DNA from: Neospora caninum Liverpool
Lineage: Eukaryota; Apicomplexa; Conoidasida; Eucoccidiorida; Sarcocystidae
Direction: 5' to 3'
DNA: 64,000 nucleotides
NCBI RefSeq assembly: GCF_000208865.1
Contig: NC_018398.1
Coordinates: forward strand, 5,914,710 to 5,978,709
The notes beneath the pieces were generated by a model. It was not told where the DNA came from. It did no database searches and saw only the letters and a program-made list of their open reading frames with translations. The position numbers and the translations under genes were made by a program. Below, piece by piece: positions 11,826 to 24,600 of this stretch (within the stretch, counting starts at the first letter, position 1; each line of letters begins with the position of its first letter).

Positions 11826-14720
11826 ATGTCGAAGAAATTCTACGACCGTCTCCTGAAGGGGAGCGGCGTGCAGTCCCGTCCCTTTCATTCTTCCTTCGGA
11901 GCCTCCATTCTGAAGAAATTCGGATGGGAAGAGTGAGTTTTCCCCTCTCGTTATATTCCTTCTTTTCTCCCTGTTTGAGCGTTCTCGTTCTCTCGGTTTC
12001 ATCCCGTTGCTCTCTCAACGAGGCTCTCCTGATTCTCCTTTTTATCTTGTCTCTCTCGCGCTCCACTGTTTCCTGCCCCGGCTCCGGGATTTTCCTTCCT
12101 ACCTCGTTCTCCGCAGCGATGGAGGGGAAGAGAAACTTCAGCGCCGCTGTTGTGTTCACGCGCCTCTTTCCCTCGAAATGCTTGCGCCGAAAACGACATG
12201 CAGGGAACGCATATGTGTGTCTGTGCAGTCGAAAACTTCTCGTTCTCGAGAGACGTGCAAACCTGTCCACCGGTTCTAACCAGACAAGTACACGTATATA
12301 TCCGTCTATAAGCACACACGCACACGTATGGAAACAGATACAAGTTGAGGCATGACTCTTCAATGCAGAGAGGCTTTCTTCCTCTCCCGCAATCTCTTCG
12401 TCTCTGTGTACCCGCTCCGTAGCGCTCTCTATGCGCAGCTACACGGATTCTTCAGTGGAATCGTGTTTCTCTTCCCAGAGAGTGTCGCTTTTCATCCTTT
12501 TTTCTCGCTGAGACAACTGCCGCCTCAGGGACACCGGTGAAATCCTGAAGGTTTTACTCGTTTTCTGCAGAGGCCAGGGCTTGGGTAGAGAGAACACCGG
12601 CCGCACGGACTGTCTTCAGATCAGACGTCGCGAGGAGAATGTTGGGGTAAGCGGAGAACCGGAAAAGAAAATGCATTTGCCCGAGTCGCCACAGCGGGAG
12701 CCGATCTGAAAGTCGCAGTGCCGGCGACGCAAGAGGCCAGCAAAGCAATACCTGTATCTATCTAAGGATGGATGTTCGTTGGGACATCTATGCATATGTA
12801 TGTATATAGGTTTATGTTTGCATATATGCATGTGTGCATCGATAGAGGCATTGGAAGAAGCGGGGTACGGAAATGAGGAGCGACGTCCTGGTCGGAGGAA
12901 AGGCCAGAGGAGAGATAAACGGTCTCGGGGGACGAAACGGATATGTGTACGGGAGGAGCCAAGGCAAACACACTGTCACCAGAGAAAGCGCGCATTAGGT
13001 AAAGAGCGCAACGAAGAGCAACAAGGAGAAAGTGAAAACACGTTGCCGTGAGGTACAAATCGCTTGTTTGTCTCAAGCCCTCGTGCGTGAGGAAATCGAT
13101 ATCAGCTTGCATATATGCATCCACTTATCCACTTGTATCCATCCCCCTCGCTAAATCGCTTTATCTGTTTCTGCGTGCACGCATATGCACACCTCCACCT
13201 GGATGTATGTATATATATATATATATACATACATACATACATACAAATGAATTGGCCGGAGCCTCCAGGCTGTTCGTTTATTCGCATGATGATCTGTCTG
13301 GGCGATTCGTTTTTGCGCGATTTCTCAAGATCTGGAACGATTCCACGTTCTCCTTTCTGCGCAGCTCGGGCATTCCGACGCCAGCGAGACGAAGGGCGAA
13401 GACCAGTGGAAGAACTGGTGGGATGGGCTGTACAATTCCATGGCTGCTAAGCTCAAAGACAGCAATGGGGTAAGGGACGAACCGGCGAAGGACGCTTCAA
13501 AAACGAGAGTTCACGAGAATCCGCCGCAGCCGTCCTTGCTCGCGCGAGAGATCGTTTGTCTTCGCTCTCGGGCACACGCACGCAACCCGCGAGAACGAAA
13601 CTCACTGCGGAAGGACACAGTCATACTCGTTTTATGCATGTATGTATATGCATGTGTATGAGTGTATTGCTTTCTGCATTTCTATCCGTATCTCTCTGTC
13701 GCTCTCTATATACCTCTGCATGCCTCTTTGTACCTGTCTGTCCTGATCTGCCCCGGGGTACATCGCGCTGCATGCTGATCCATGGATACCTGTCTCTACG
13801 AGGCTTTCTGTGTGAACAGATTCTTCACTGCGAATGCAGAACTGCGAGGCAGTGTCTCGTATCGTCTTTTTCTTTTGCCCGCCCGGAGCGTGCACTTTGT
13901 TCTCTCGACATTTGATCGTGCGCTGTGTCTGTTTCTTCACGGCGTCTTTGACCTCACCTGGCGTCTCGGTTTTCTGTCCTTTTCTTTCTGCTTCGCTGCG
14001 TGCTAGGCTGCGCGTGACGCCTCCGCGAGCAACTCTGACTCCGACTCCAGCGGGGTCGAGGACGAGGACGGCGGAGGCGGGCGCTTTCGACGGCGGTCCT
14101 TAGTGCGTGTCTCTCAGAAGCTCGCCAGGCAGAAAGGCTCGGCGGAGACACCCGGAGGCAGTGTGGGGTGTGCTGACAGCGACGAAGAGAGTGAGACGTC
14201 TCAGGAGGAGTCGACGGCTGCAGAGACTCCTTCGAGTTTGTCTGAGGCGTCTCCGTCTGCTTCGAAAGCCTTTTCCTCTCCGCCTTCCTTTGCGTCGGGC
14301 AGCGCAAGAGCCAGAGACCCCACGGACCGCGAGGAGGCGTCGCTGGAAACCCGCAAGAAAGACAAAAAGAAAAAGAAAAAGAGCGAGGCTAGTGCGCGCG
14401 ATGAAAAAGAAGAGGAGACGGAATACGGAGATGCGTTTTCCGTGGAGGCAGAGAGCGAGAAGCATCACGAGGCAGAGAAGGAGTCAAAGAAGAGGAAGAA
14501 AAACCGCGATGCTGAGCGTGAAAGCGGGAAGGACGAAGAAGGAGACACTGTTTGCGTCGGAGAGAAGAAGAGAAGGCGAAAGGACAAGAAAGCGCGAGAA
14601 GAAACAGACGTGTTTGAGGATGACGGGAAAGATGACGAAGCAGGTGTAGCCGAGAGAGGAGAGGACGAGCAGAGAGAAAAGAAGAAGAAAAAGAAGAAAC
14701 ACAAAGAGAGCGGTCGGTGA
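11826..14720 (+). CDS. G-patch domain protein, GPATCH4-like, with lysine-rich tail
   Basis: Probable nucleolar RNA-associated protein, 333 aa in four exons: 11826-11932, 12571-12646, 13365-13469, 14007-14720. The G-patch spans the first junctions: FGASILKKFGWEE, GQGLGRENTG, then NVG joined to LGHSDASETKG. The motif WKNWWDGLYNSMAAKL follows directly. This corresponds to the segment after the G-patch in GPATCH4 proteins (human HWWNELFNKTAANL), which is why GPATCH4 is preferred over PINX1. Exon 4 begins with a Ser/Asp stretch and ends in a ~120-residue Lys/Arg/Glu tail with several KKKKKK-type runs, a typical nucleolar localisation signal. The G-patch commonly activates DEAH-box helicases; the partner here is not known. 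All donors are GTGAGT or GTAAG. The stop is TGA at 14718. Confidence 0.87.
13205..13245. repeat. (TA)n/(CATA)n microsatellite
   Basis: TA units run into CATA units inside intron 2 of the GPATCH4-like gene. Confidence 0.9.
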
Positions 14721-17060
14721 GGACTTGACTGAGGGGCGACGGGCCACGGCGCTGGGAAGGAGTGAATGCTTTCCATTTCAAACTTTTTCTCTGCTGCATG
14801 CGGATGGGAAGCCGCCTGCAAATCAACAGGAAGAGACGGTCGAGGGCTGTGGCTATTCGCTTGCCCGTATGACGTGTTTTAAAAAACGAAGCGTCATTTG
14901 TCTAGTCGTCTTTTACCCTATTCATCCTGTGAGTTCTTGTCTTTTTCTCCTCTCTCCATTTACCACTTTTGTTGTCGCGCTCTCACGAGCCTGTAAAACT
15001 GTTCTGCTTTGAGTGTACCCTTCCAGTGAAGACCAAAACGGTCTGCCGACACAACAAACGCGTTTTCTGTGATCGTTCGCGTGTTTGCTGGCGCTTGAAG
15101 GCACACTCACATCGGGCGCTACGATTTAGGGTTTAGTGTTTTCTCATGTCACCTTTACACAGTTTTAGGCTTCACAGAGCTACACCCGAATGGGCTTTCA
15201 GGTGAAGCACGAAGTATACAGAGATACATGCATACCTACGGGCGACTGCGCACACAGGGTGCATGCGTGTTTTGTATGTTTGTAGATTCCCGCTTTTGGA
15301 GCCATAAACGGGGGGACCACGCAACTGCAGGCGCAGCCGCTTTCCGACGATGTTTCGGTTTGGCCGTTCGAGTCGTTTTGTACTTCCAGCTCTCGCTCTC
15401 GGCCGCTCAGAAAGCCACCAAGAGCCGTGTAGAGAGGCAGGCATCGGAGGCTGCAAAAACGGGCGTTTGCGGCGCCTGACGGACCGCCCGTGCCTTCGGA
15501 GAGCTTCTGTGAGAAGGCCGTCACGTGTGTGGTCTTCACCGTCGAACGCTTAGAGGCGTTTGCGGTAAAATCATATTTGATTACGGAGCTTTTCCCTTCA
15601 CGTCTCCCCCCATTTTTTACCGCCGAGGTCCAGCTGGCGCACAGAGGCGAACGCTCTCTTGGGACTCTTTGTTTCGGTGTGTATTGGCGGCTTGCTTGTT
15701 ACCTACTTGCCGAGAAGCTGTGTAACTTTGAGTAACTGCAAGTGTACGTTTTTATACAAGATCCTCGCGTGCCCGCCGCCCCATCGTTATTATTTCTGCA
15801 CTTTGTTGAAGCAGGATGGAGAGTGGTCCACGTTACTTTCTATCTCGAAACTCCAAACAGTTTTCAAGAAGGCACCGGAAGTGGCTGTATTCCTGCGTGG
15901 ACAGCCGGTCTTGGCTCTGTGCTTCGCAGCTGCCTCTAGGGAACGGTGAGAGGTTTACTGGAACTCCCTGGCGTTCGCCGAAACGTGCTGGAGGGTGCTT
16001 GGGAGATTGCCCTGGCTTCCCCCCGGGATTCTGTCGCGTTGTTGGGGAGGAAAACTGCCTAAAACAGAGTGCGGGGTTCTCCACAAAGCCGCACCTCGAA
16101 GGGGTGCGTGAGGCTTTATGTATGAGAGGGGACTCGCCGTCCCCGTCCCCGTCGAGCCCTCTTCGCCGCTTCGGCGCCGGAGCCCAGAACAGGTCAAAAA
16201 CGCGTGTGGAGCTGTCGTCTCTCTCTCTCTCTTGTGTCCGTGCTTTCACGGTGTGTGCGTATCACCGGCCGGGCCGCCCCTCCCAGGGACGACACGAAAC
16301 GACGACAGAAATCGAGAAGGATCCACAAGGAGAGACGCGAGGCGATGCTGACAGGAACGGTTAACCTGGCGGGAAACCTAAGAAGGGGCGTGTCAAAAAA
16401 CGCAACACAGACACGTCGGGTGGATGCATCGATGTACACAACGCCCATCGTTGCATCTGAGTCTGGCGTTTTGTTGTGCGTCCTTCCGACTCTTTGCTGT
16501 TTCTCTCTCCCTGTTCTTCACTTGCTTTCTCTTCCCACGTGCGTCCACAGCCGCACTCCGTCTATGAACGGCCACGTTTCTAAAAAGGGTGTGAACCTCG
16601 CTGCAGCCCTCGTAACGGCGACTCTTCGTCCTCAATACGCGCCCCGCCACTTGGCGCGTCGGGTCTCTTCTGTGAAGTGTATTGCGACTGTCTAGCATGT
16701 GCGCGAACGGCCGGTCTGCAGGCGAATTGCGGGCTGTTGCCCCCCTGACGAAAAACGGGACTCGAGCCTCGATCTCCGTCCCTCGCTTCGCTTTAAATGT
16801 GTGTGCATGAACGCAAGCCAGAAAGGAGAGTAGGCAAGTGGAACCAGAAACGGAAGAGCGCAACTCGCAAACGCGAGGCGCGCGCACGCGCGTCGAGGGG
16901 GAGACAGAACGTGTGTCGTAGCGAAGAGCTGCGGGGTTCCTCTAACTGTCCGTGGGCTCTTTTTCGCCTTTCAAGGAATCCTGTTTTTGTCGAGGTTCTC
17001 TCAGCTGGCCCTTTCTTTTGTCTTCGCGCGTCCTGTGCGGCTTTCGAGCTCTCTTTTCTG

Positions 17061-17089
17061 CCCTAACCCTAAACCCCCCCCCCCCCCCG
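17061..17089 (+). repeat. Short interstitial telomere-like tract plus C run
   Basis: CCCTAACCCTAAA followed by about 15 C residues. The unit CCCTAAA is the coccidian telomere repeat. Only two imperfect units are present, so this is telomere-like at most. Confidence 0.6.
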
Positions 17090-17160
17090 AGACTGCCTCG
17101 ATGTGGAGAGAGGGGCTACACTCTCGAGGCGAGTTCACCCATCCAGGCTGCGCGAGCCGG

Positions 17161-17170
17161 AGAGACGCGA
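17161..17170 (+). promoter_or_regulatory. WGAGACG-type element upstream of the PAS gene
   Basis: AGAGACGCGA, identical over ten bases to 16331-16340. WGAGACG is an established promoter element of Toxoplasma genes. Use by this gene is inferred from position, about 1.5 kb upstream of the chosen start. Confidence 0.35.
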
Positions 17171-18621
17171 CACCTGCAGGGGAGACGAGGCGGGGAAGAT
17201 TGGGACGTTGCTAGCTGATCATGTGCAGTGTTTGACCGGTTTGTTGATTCGAGACACACTTCGACACGGTTTCTTGTAGTGAGAATCCCTTTCCGCTGTT
17301 CATCGCTGCTCCCGCCGCTCTCAACCGTCAAGGCCTTCTCTCGTTGCTCGCTAGGAAAAAAGCGACAGAGAGCGGCGCGTCACGCAGCCGCGGACAGAAG
17401 CTGCCTGCTCACACGCCTCTCTGTCGGTTCCGAGAGCGACGCACCATTTGGAGAGCTCTCGATTCCTTCGCCCCGCGGTTCCTTTCTTTTCTGCGAATTG
17501 TTTGCCGCTTCTCGGGCGAGTCTGCTAATCCTCAGACCTTTCTCGTCGACTTTCGCGCGGATCTGCTAGGTCAGTTCACCGCTCGCGGTCTTCTTCCCGC
17601 CCCTGCGACGGTTCGTTCGGCAGGAGAGGGACGGTCGGCGCTCGGAGAGCGTCGCACGAGAGAGCGCATTGCATGTGCGTCAAAATTGTTTTCGGAATTC
17701 ATACGATTGAGGCAGCGGTTCTGAGGGACGAAGGGTGACAGCACCTCTCCTGTTCCTTGACTGCTTGCTGTCCTCCCGCGCCGGGCCCGCAGGAGAGAGA
17801 GGGGTAGACTCGACACGCGCAACGGGCGCTAGGGCCTTGCCGGGAACTAAAAAAGTTCGCAATTCTACCTGCTCTGAATTCTTTCCCGTATTCCACGTTG
17901 CTGGCCGCAAACTGGGCTCCTCTTCTCGCGCGAGAACCTTGGTCTCTTTGTCCTTCGACGCCATTTCGCCCCGGTCCGCGTGGCGAGCTGCGCGCGCCTC
18001 AACGGGGATCGATAGTCACGTTGACAAGGAAACATCGATTTTCACGCAGTAGACATTGGAATGTTGCTCTGCGTTCGTTTCACGTCGCATTTCAGGGAAA
18101 GACACCGGTTCTCGCTGTGGAGTTTTCGACTGTTTGCGGCGGGCGAACCCCTCGAACAGCGGTGCTTCAAAACCCTGAAAACCGTCGATTTCGTCCCCTC
18201 CCCCCATGATGGCGTGTCTACTTACGTGTAGGGGCGACGACCTCGTCGATTTCTCCGGTGTGTGTTTGAACAGCGGCTAGAGCCTTCCTCGTCGGTTCCG
18301 CGCCGCGCCTGAGTGCGTTTATATATATGTGTGTACATGTGCGTGTGTGTCAGAGTAGGTCCAGCCCGGGACACCCATGACCACGCAGCTGTCTGTACAC
18401 CGCACGTTGACACCGGTCCAGGATCTTTTGCCATCCACGAACGTTCCCCCGATTTTCGCTGCGCGTTCTGGTGCGCGTTGCTCGTGCATTCTTCCGGTGT
18501 CCGTTCTTCCTTCCCAGCGCCGGCAAGTTTCCAAGTGCGAAGCGGGATTGTGTATGTTTCACGTGAGAACAGGTGAACGCCTGAGGCGTGGCGAAAGTGA
18601 GACCGAACTGCAAGGTACGGC

Positions 18622-21600
18622 ATGGACTTTCAAATGCAGACTCAAACCCGGTTGCCGTCGTCATCCCCACACAGTGGGGCGGTGAGACGCGATGGGACTT
18701 CTCGCCAGCAGCCCAACACCCCTGCCTCCTCTCCCCTACCCCCCCGACCGGAAGGCGCTCAGCCGCTGCTGCAGGTGCCGAACTTCCAGTTTTCTTCTTC
18801 GTCTCCCCCCGCTCCAGAAGTCTTCCGAGCCGCGCCTGCCTCGTCGAAGCCGCGGGGGAGTCAGAATTTCCCCTCGCCTCTCCTTCCCACCGCAGTGCAC
18901 TCCAGATGGCACCGAGGAGGGTTCAATTCGCGGAGTTGCCGCGAAGAAATTGCACAGTGGGAGAGACGAGGACGCGGCGGCGCGAGGAGGGTGGGCGGGG
19001 CGCCGTGGATAGACCGCGGCGAAGCACGAGAAGATGCTGGCGTTGACGGCAGTGGACGCCAAGCAGGCGACAGGGGCGCACCGGGCACTCCTTCTCGGCG
19101 CAAAGACGCCCGTCGACGAAATGCGAGTTGCCCGTGCGCGACTCCGTTGGATGTGGCGGTCGGCGTGCGGCGACCTTCCCCGCTCACTCTGCCGCTTCCT
19201 CCGTCGCCGGCATTTGCGCAGCCGACGAAAGTGAACTCTCGTTTTTTCTCGGAATCCATGCGGCTCTCACCGGGGCTGAGGAGTCCGAGTCGCCCGCGCC
19301 TGAACCGACACAAGTACCGAGAGAAGACGCCCGCCGTCGAGAGCGCCATCTGCTACACGCTCTCGGACTACCTTTCGCGGTTTTTCTCCGTGGTAAAGCA
19401 GCCGGACGTCTCCTTTTTGTCGATTCTCCTCGAGCCCGTCGCCAGTCTCCTACTCAAGTGGTCGGTGGCCCCAGCCGGAGACATGCAGCGGTGCCGTTTC
19501 CCTGAAGTCCTTCGCGTGTATCGCCACCGCGCCTTTCTCTTTGTGCTTCTGGCCCTTCTCTCTGGGCTATTTCACGCGTCGTGGAAAGCCGCAGCCGTCT
19601 GCCTGGCGTTCAGCGTCTTTTGGATCTTTGGCGTCGGAGCAACGATGTGCTGTTCCAAGAGCCTCAAGTGGGTGTCGAATTTGCTCACGGGGCTCTTTGG
19701 GATCTTGCTCGTGTCAACGTCACCACGCTTGGTTCCTCTTCGCGAATCGCTCCCCTTCCCCGAGTCCGTCCACATCTTCGTTGCCTCAGGACTTATCCTT
19801 GTTCTTCCCCAAACCGACCAGTGGGTGCTGCCTACGCACACGCGCCTGCTCTGCCATCTCGCCTCGACGCTCGTGTACGTCGTCTTCTCGCTGGCCTCTT
19901 CGCCGGCTCCCTCCGCCTCTCTCTCCGCCTCTCTCTCCGCCTCTCCCTCCATCCTCCCCTCGTTCCTCTCCTCCCTCTTCGGCTCGGTGGCGAACTTCCC
20001 GTTTTCCTTCGTCGCGGCGGTCTCGACGTTCCTCCTGTCGCGGGCCTTCCTCGGCGCTCTCTTCTGGTGGAGCTTCCACCTGCTCTTTTTTTGTGCCGAC
20101 GTGTTTCTCTCGGAACTGTTTGCGCTGGCGTGCATGCAAGAAGCCGAGGAGGCCTCGAACTTCATGCTGGATCAACTGTTCAAGTGCTGGTCCCCCGGCG
20201 GCATCAACGTTGTCGCCTTGACCGACAGACACCGGCAGTGCACGTGGATTTCCCGTGACGCCAGCCGCGTGTTCAAGCGGACGTCGGTTGCCACAGACTC
20301 CTCACCAGGCAAGAACGAGGCTGAGACAGAAGACGCGGCCGGACCTCTGGACGCTGCTGAAACGAGGCCGAGTCCCCCGCGAGACACATGGCGAAATCAG
20401 GAAGAAAGGAAGGAAGGACGGGGAGAGAGCGTAATGTCCGAGGGCGGAACTGGTGCAGTTTCGACAGTCGCGACTGAGTGGTTCCCTTCGTTCGCGCCCT
20501 TCGGCAGTTATCCGTCTGGAAGCCTCTCGTCGGAAGGCTCCCTGCGGTCGAGGAACTCGGTGCTCCTCAGCCCGTCTCGGCAAGCGACAGACACGCCTGG
20601 CGCGGTCAACTTGGATTCTCAGTCTGCGTTCGCCACCGCTTCCGGGACTGAAACAGAGCGCTCTGTCGGGACCCGAAAGGGGTTTTGGCGATGGTGTCCG
20701 TCGCCCGCGCTCCTGCTCGACGCGTGGAAGGCGCTCCTCAGAGACTCGCGCAGGCTTCTGTCGCGCTCTCACGAGGCCCTGAAGCACCACGTGTTCCGGC
20801 CGCTCTCGCGCGGGTCTTCGCTCGAGGAGAGCCAGCGAGAGAAGTCGCTCTCGTGTGTCGCTCGCAGCGACAAGGAGAAAGAAGACGCCGCGTTGATCGG
20901 CCTGCCGCTGGACTCCTGGATCCACCCAGAGGACAGGCGCGTCTTTGCGCGGGCCTTCGAAAAGGCGGACCACCTCTTTGGGAAAGACGACTTGGCTTCG
21001 CCCGATGCCTCGCCTGTGGCTGCGCGGAGACACCTGGCGGTCGAAGGCTCCAAGAAGGTGGGCCGAGAGGAAGAAGGCGAGGACGACGGCCGGTGCATCG
21101 TTCGCGTCCTCTGTCCACAAGCGCGGGCGGCGCACTCGCATCTGCACGAGGGAGTTCCCCAGTTTTCCGAACGGGAGAAGGAGCTGGACGATGCGTGCGT
21201 CTCGCCCTTTGCATCCGACGCGCTCTCGCCCGCGTCCGCGTTTTCGCGGTCGCCCGGCAGAGCTTCCGACGCCCTCGCGGGTTGCAGCCCAGACGAACTT
21301 AGAGGCCTCTCAGACTCCGACTTCACCTACTTCGAAGTGCTGGTCACGCCCTGTCGGTACCCCTGGTCCTCGAGCCGCATTCGCCTCACCCGCTACAACG
21401 TCTCCTTCTACAACATCGACGAGAGGGTGCGTCTCCAGAAGCAACTCGAGTCCCTCGTTCTCGCCATGTCGGAGACGCTCGGCATCGCGGCCTGGGCCTT
21501 CGACACACACGCGGTCTTGACGGCTGAGAAGCGCACGCAGCAGCGCGAACGGGAGACACCTGGCGAGGACGTGACCGCCGCCGCTGACTCCGGCAAAGAC

Positions 21601-24600
21601 AGAGAAGGAGCAGAGCCTGGTGGAAGCGGAGAAACCCGCAGAGAGGTTCCACTTGAAACGCATTCGAGATCCGTTCAGAGGAACCCAGCGCGTGTGCCGT
21701 CTTTTCCGGTGGGCGCTGACCCGGGGCACGCCAAGGCTGCGCGGGGTGAAGGGAGTGGACGCGGGGAAGGCTCCGGTGACGGTCGTCGCTTCCGTCTTGC
21801 GCCGCCTCGCCCTGGGAGGCCCCAAGGGTCGGCGCCTCCAAAGTCGTGTTCTTCTCCGCTGAGTCGTACAGCTCCGAGCTGCGCGTCTCACATGCTCGCT
21901 TCGCCGCTCTTCTCGGCGACGCCCTCGCCTGCAGTGCCGTTCATTCCTGGCTACGGCTCTCCGAGCCGCTACTCATACATTTTCACGGAGCAAGCGTACA
22001 AGAAGATGACGGGGCGCGAGATCCGGTCGGGGGAACAAACGAGGCTCTTCCAGGCGGGCTCGGCTCTCTGGGAGCGACACAGACGGCGCCGACTGACGGA
22101 GACATCAGGCAAGCTCGGACAGAAGAGCGGCGTGTTCCCCTTCGCGCCTGGCGGGGGGAGAACGGGAGCGACGAACAGCCGGAATGGGGAGAAGACGCGG
22201 AGAAGTTCGTGTGGGGAACCCGCGGAGGCCGCAGGGGCGACGGAGGTGCTTAGACGCAGGCGCAGTCCGGCGCCGGGGCGACAAGTGGGGGCGGAGGACG
22301 AGCGAGACGAGAGACAGCGCGAGAGAGGCGAGAGAGACGCAGGCGGACGAAAGAGAGACGACGAAGACGGCTTGGGAGAAAAAGACAGACTCCACGACGA
22401 CGACTACGAAGCGGCGCTCCAGGGAACCTGGCTGCAGTACTTCATGGAGCCGGGACGCGATCAACTCGTGGAGGCGTTACGGGTGAGACTTGAGCAGGTG
22501 CTTGGGAGAGGGAGAACTCGCCGAGAGAGAGAAAAGGCGTGGAGATTCAGGGACACAAGGCGAACAGAAACGTCCGCAGCGCGCCTCGTAGGGGACGGGT
22601 GTCGGTGTTTCAGCCGGAACAAAGGACGGCGACGACGGGCGCAATCATGGGAAACGCAGCAACGCGAAAGATAAAGAACGGAACGCTGTAGGGCGTGGTG
22701 ATATCAAGTAAAGGTGCGAGGGAGACGGGACGCAACGGAGGGCGAGGGACGCGGAAGGCCAGGAAGGAGCGCCCGCTTCAGAGACACAGAGATCCGAATT
22801 GCACACGAGAAGGCAACGTGAAGGAGAACACAGGCACAGGAGAGAAGCGATAGCGGGAGAGGGAATCGAAGCGAAGATACAGTTTGCATCTTTGATGGCA
22901 GTGTGCAGATTCCATAGAGAGTGAAAAGCAGCAGAGGTGGACACATTACGACGACATGCGCAACGGTATCTGGGGATTTCACATCTGCTGCACTGAGAGG
23001 TAGAGAGCCGTGAAAATGGATGCTTGTGACTCTCGGGAAAAGCTACGAGTCTTATGCGTCGGGCCAACACACACGCTTTTGTGTTTTCAGGAGCTATTTG
23101 ACGAGAGAAAACCCTTCCGGCTAGAGCTTCCCTATGAACGCGCGGATGGTCAGGTTCGGTATGTCCGTTTTGGCTTCACTTCTTCTCTTTTTCACTTCGT
23201 TTTCCTTCATCTTCGCTTCGTCGCCCGTTCTTTTCTTCGCTTCTTCGCCCGTTCTTTTCTTCGCTTCTTCGCCCGTTCTTTTCTTCGCTTCTTCGCCCTT
23301 TCGTTGCTTCTCTTCTTCGCCCGTTCTTTGCTTCTCTTCTTCGCCCGTTCTTTGCTTCTCTTCTTTCCTGCGTTTCTTCTTCGTTGTTCTTTGTGTGTCT
23401 GTGTGTCCGCTGCGTGTCTCTGCATCGTCGGTTTCCCTCCCGTCTCTCTTTAGGCGGGGCGTGTGACGTGCGAGCAGGGGCGGGGCGTTGCCCGTTCACT
23501 CTCTTGGTGGAGGCGAGCGGCGTGGACGTTCTGTCTGCTGCTTGTCGCTGCCTCGCTTTTCCAGGTGGTTCAAGGTTGCTGGCTATGCGTCCTCGAGTGA
23601 CTCATCTCTCTTCTGGGGTTTAATTCAAGATGCGACAACGTAAGACAAGGAGACTCGGTGGATGCCGCACGCCCACCGACAGATGCGCGTCTTTTGTTTT
23701 TCGGAAGCATCCGCTGGAAGTTGTCCAGCCTTCGTTTCTTGTTCATCTGGTTCGCGCCGGAGCGTTGCTGCATGTACTGTGTGTACGGCCAGTCGGAACG
23801 ATTACGGCAGGGTGACCTGTGTCGGAGCCTGCGTCATCGAGGGACTTGGTTGGCGGACATGCGCGCGCCTCTTCCTCCTTGTCTTACAATCCCTTCTTTC
23901 GAGCCGGGGTTGACGGCGCTCTCCCTGGCGTTGGGCGGAGCATCCCTGTGCAGTCGTGCAGTGTCCCTTTCCACGTTTTTTTTTCTTCTTCCTCACGTTT
24001 TTTCTTCCTCTGTCGTGCGCCCGTCACCTTTCGCTCTGTCCTTCGTCGTGTGGTCTCATTCCCTCCTTTTGAGGCTCACCTTGGACCTTTTCCCCGCCTC
24101 TTTTTTGTCGGCGTCCAGCGCGCGGTTTTCTTCGCGTTGCCCTCGCACGCGTCTCTCCTTCCCTTTCCCGGGGCTTTCCCATTTTGGCGGTTTGCGTCGT
24201 TTCTTGTTTCTCGTTTGCGATCCTTCTGCGACCGCTTCCAGACTGTCGCCCGCACGCTCTGCTTCCCTTTGGCGTTTCTTCTCAGGGACCGCACCCAACT
24301 GAACGAGCAGGAGCGCCGGCGGGCGCTGCTGACGCTGCTGACGGAATGTCAGTTTGACGGCTGGGGGGTCGTGGATATCCGCGAGCTCGGCCAAATTGTG
24401 GAGGCGTCGCCGTCGCTGAACGCGCTTCTCAACCGCGATGTAAAGGGCCTTCATTACTCGATCGTGATTCCTCCCGCCGTCGTGCCGCACCTCGAGGCAG
24501 ACGGCTTCTGCATCGACCACGCCGTCGTGCTCTTTGGCGGCGCATGCAGCCACGAGGAAGGCGCGAGCGAGGACGCGGCGAGAAAGCGAGAAGCGACCGG

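Larger units (their letters stand above)
14721..18621. other. Intergenic between GPATCH4-like and PAS genes
   Basis: 3.9 kb without a supported gene. The left part should hold the 3' UTR of the GPATCH4-like gene and the right part the promoter and 5' UTR of the PAS gene. Telomere-type motifs occur at 15125-15136 (TTTAGGGTTTAG) and 17061-17089 (CCCTAACCCTAAA followed by a C run). The element AGAGACG is present twice with the same extension, AGAGACGCGA, at 16331-16340 and 17161-17170. Short open frames such as 15816-16364 have no family features. Confidence 0.5.

Noticed and set aside
17061..17089. Possible true interstitial telomere
   Set aside because: Only about two imperfect units next to a C homopolymer; too short to infer a chromosome fusion.
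20738..22464. Several 100-280 codon frames on minus within the PAS gene
   Set aside because: High-GC shadow frames; the plus strand carries the PAS-like motifs and continues across spliced exons.
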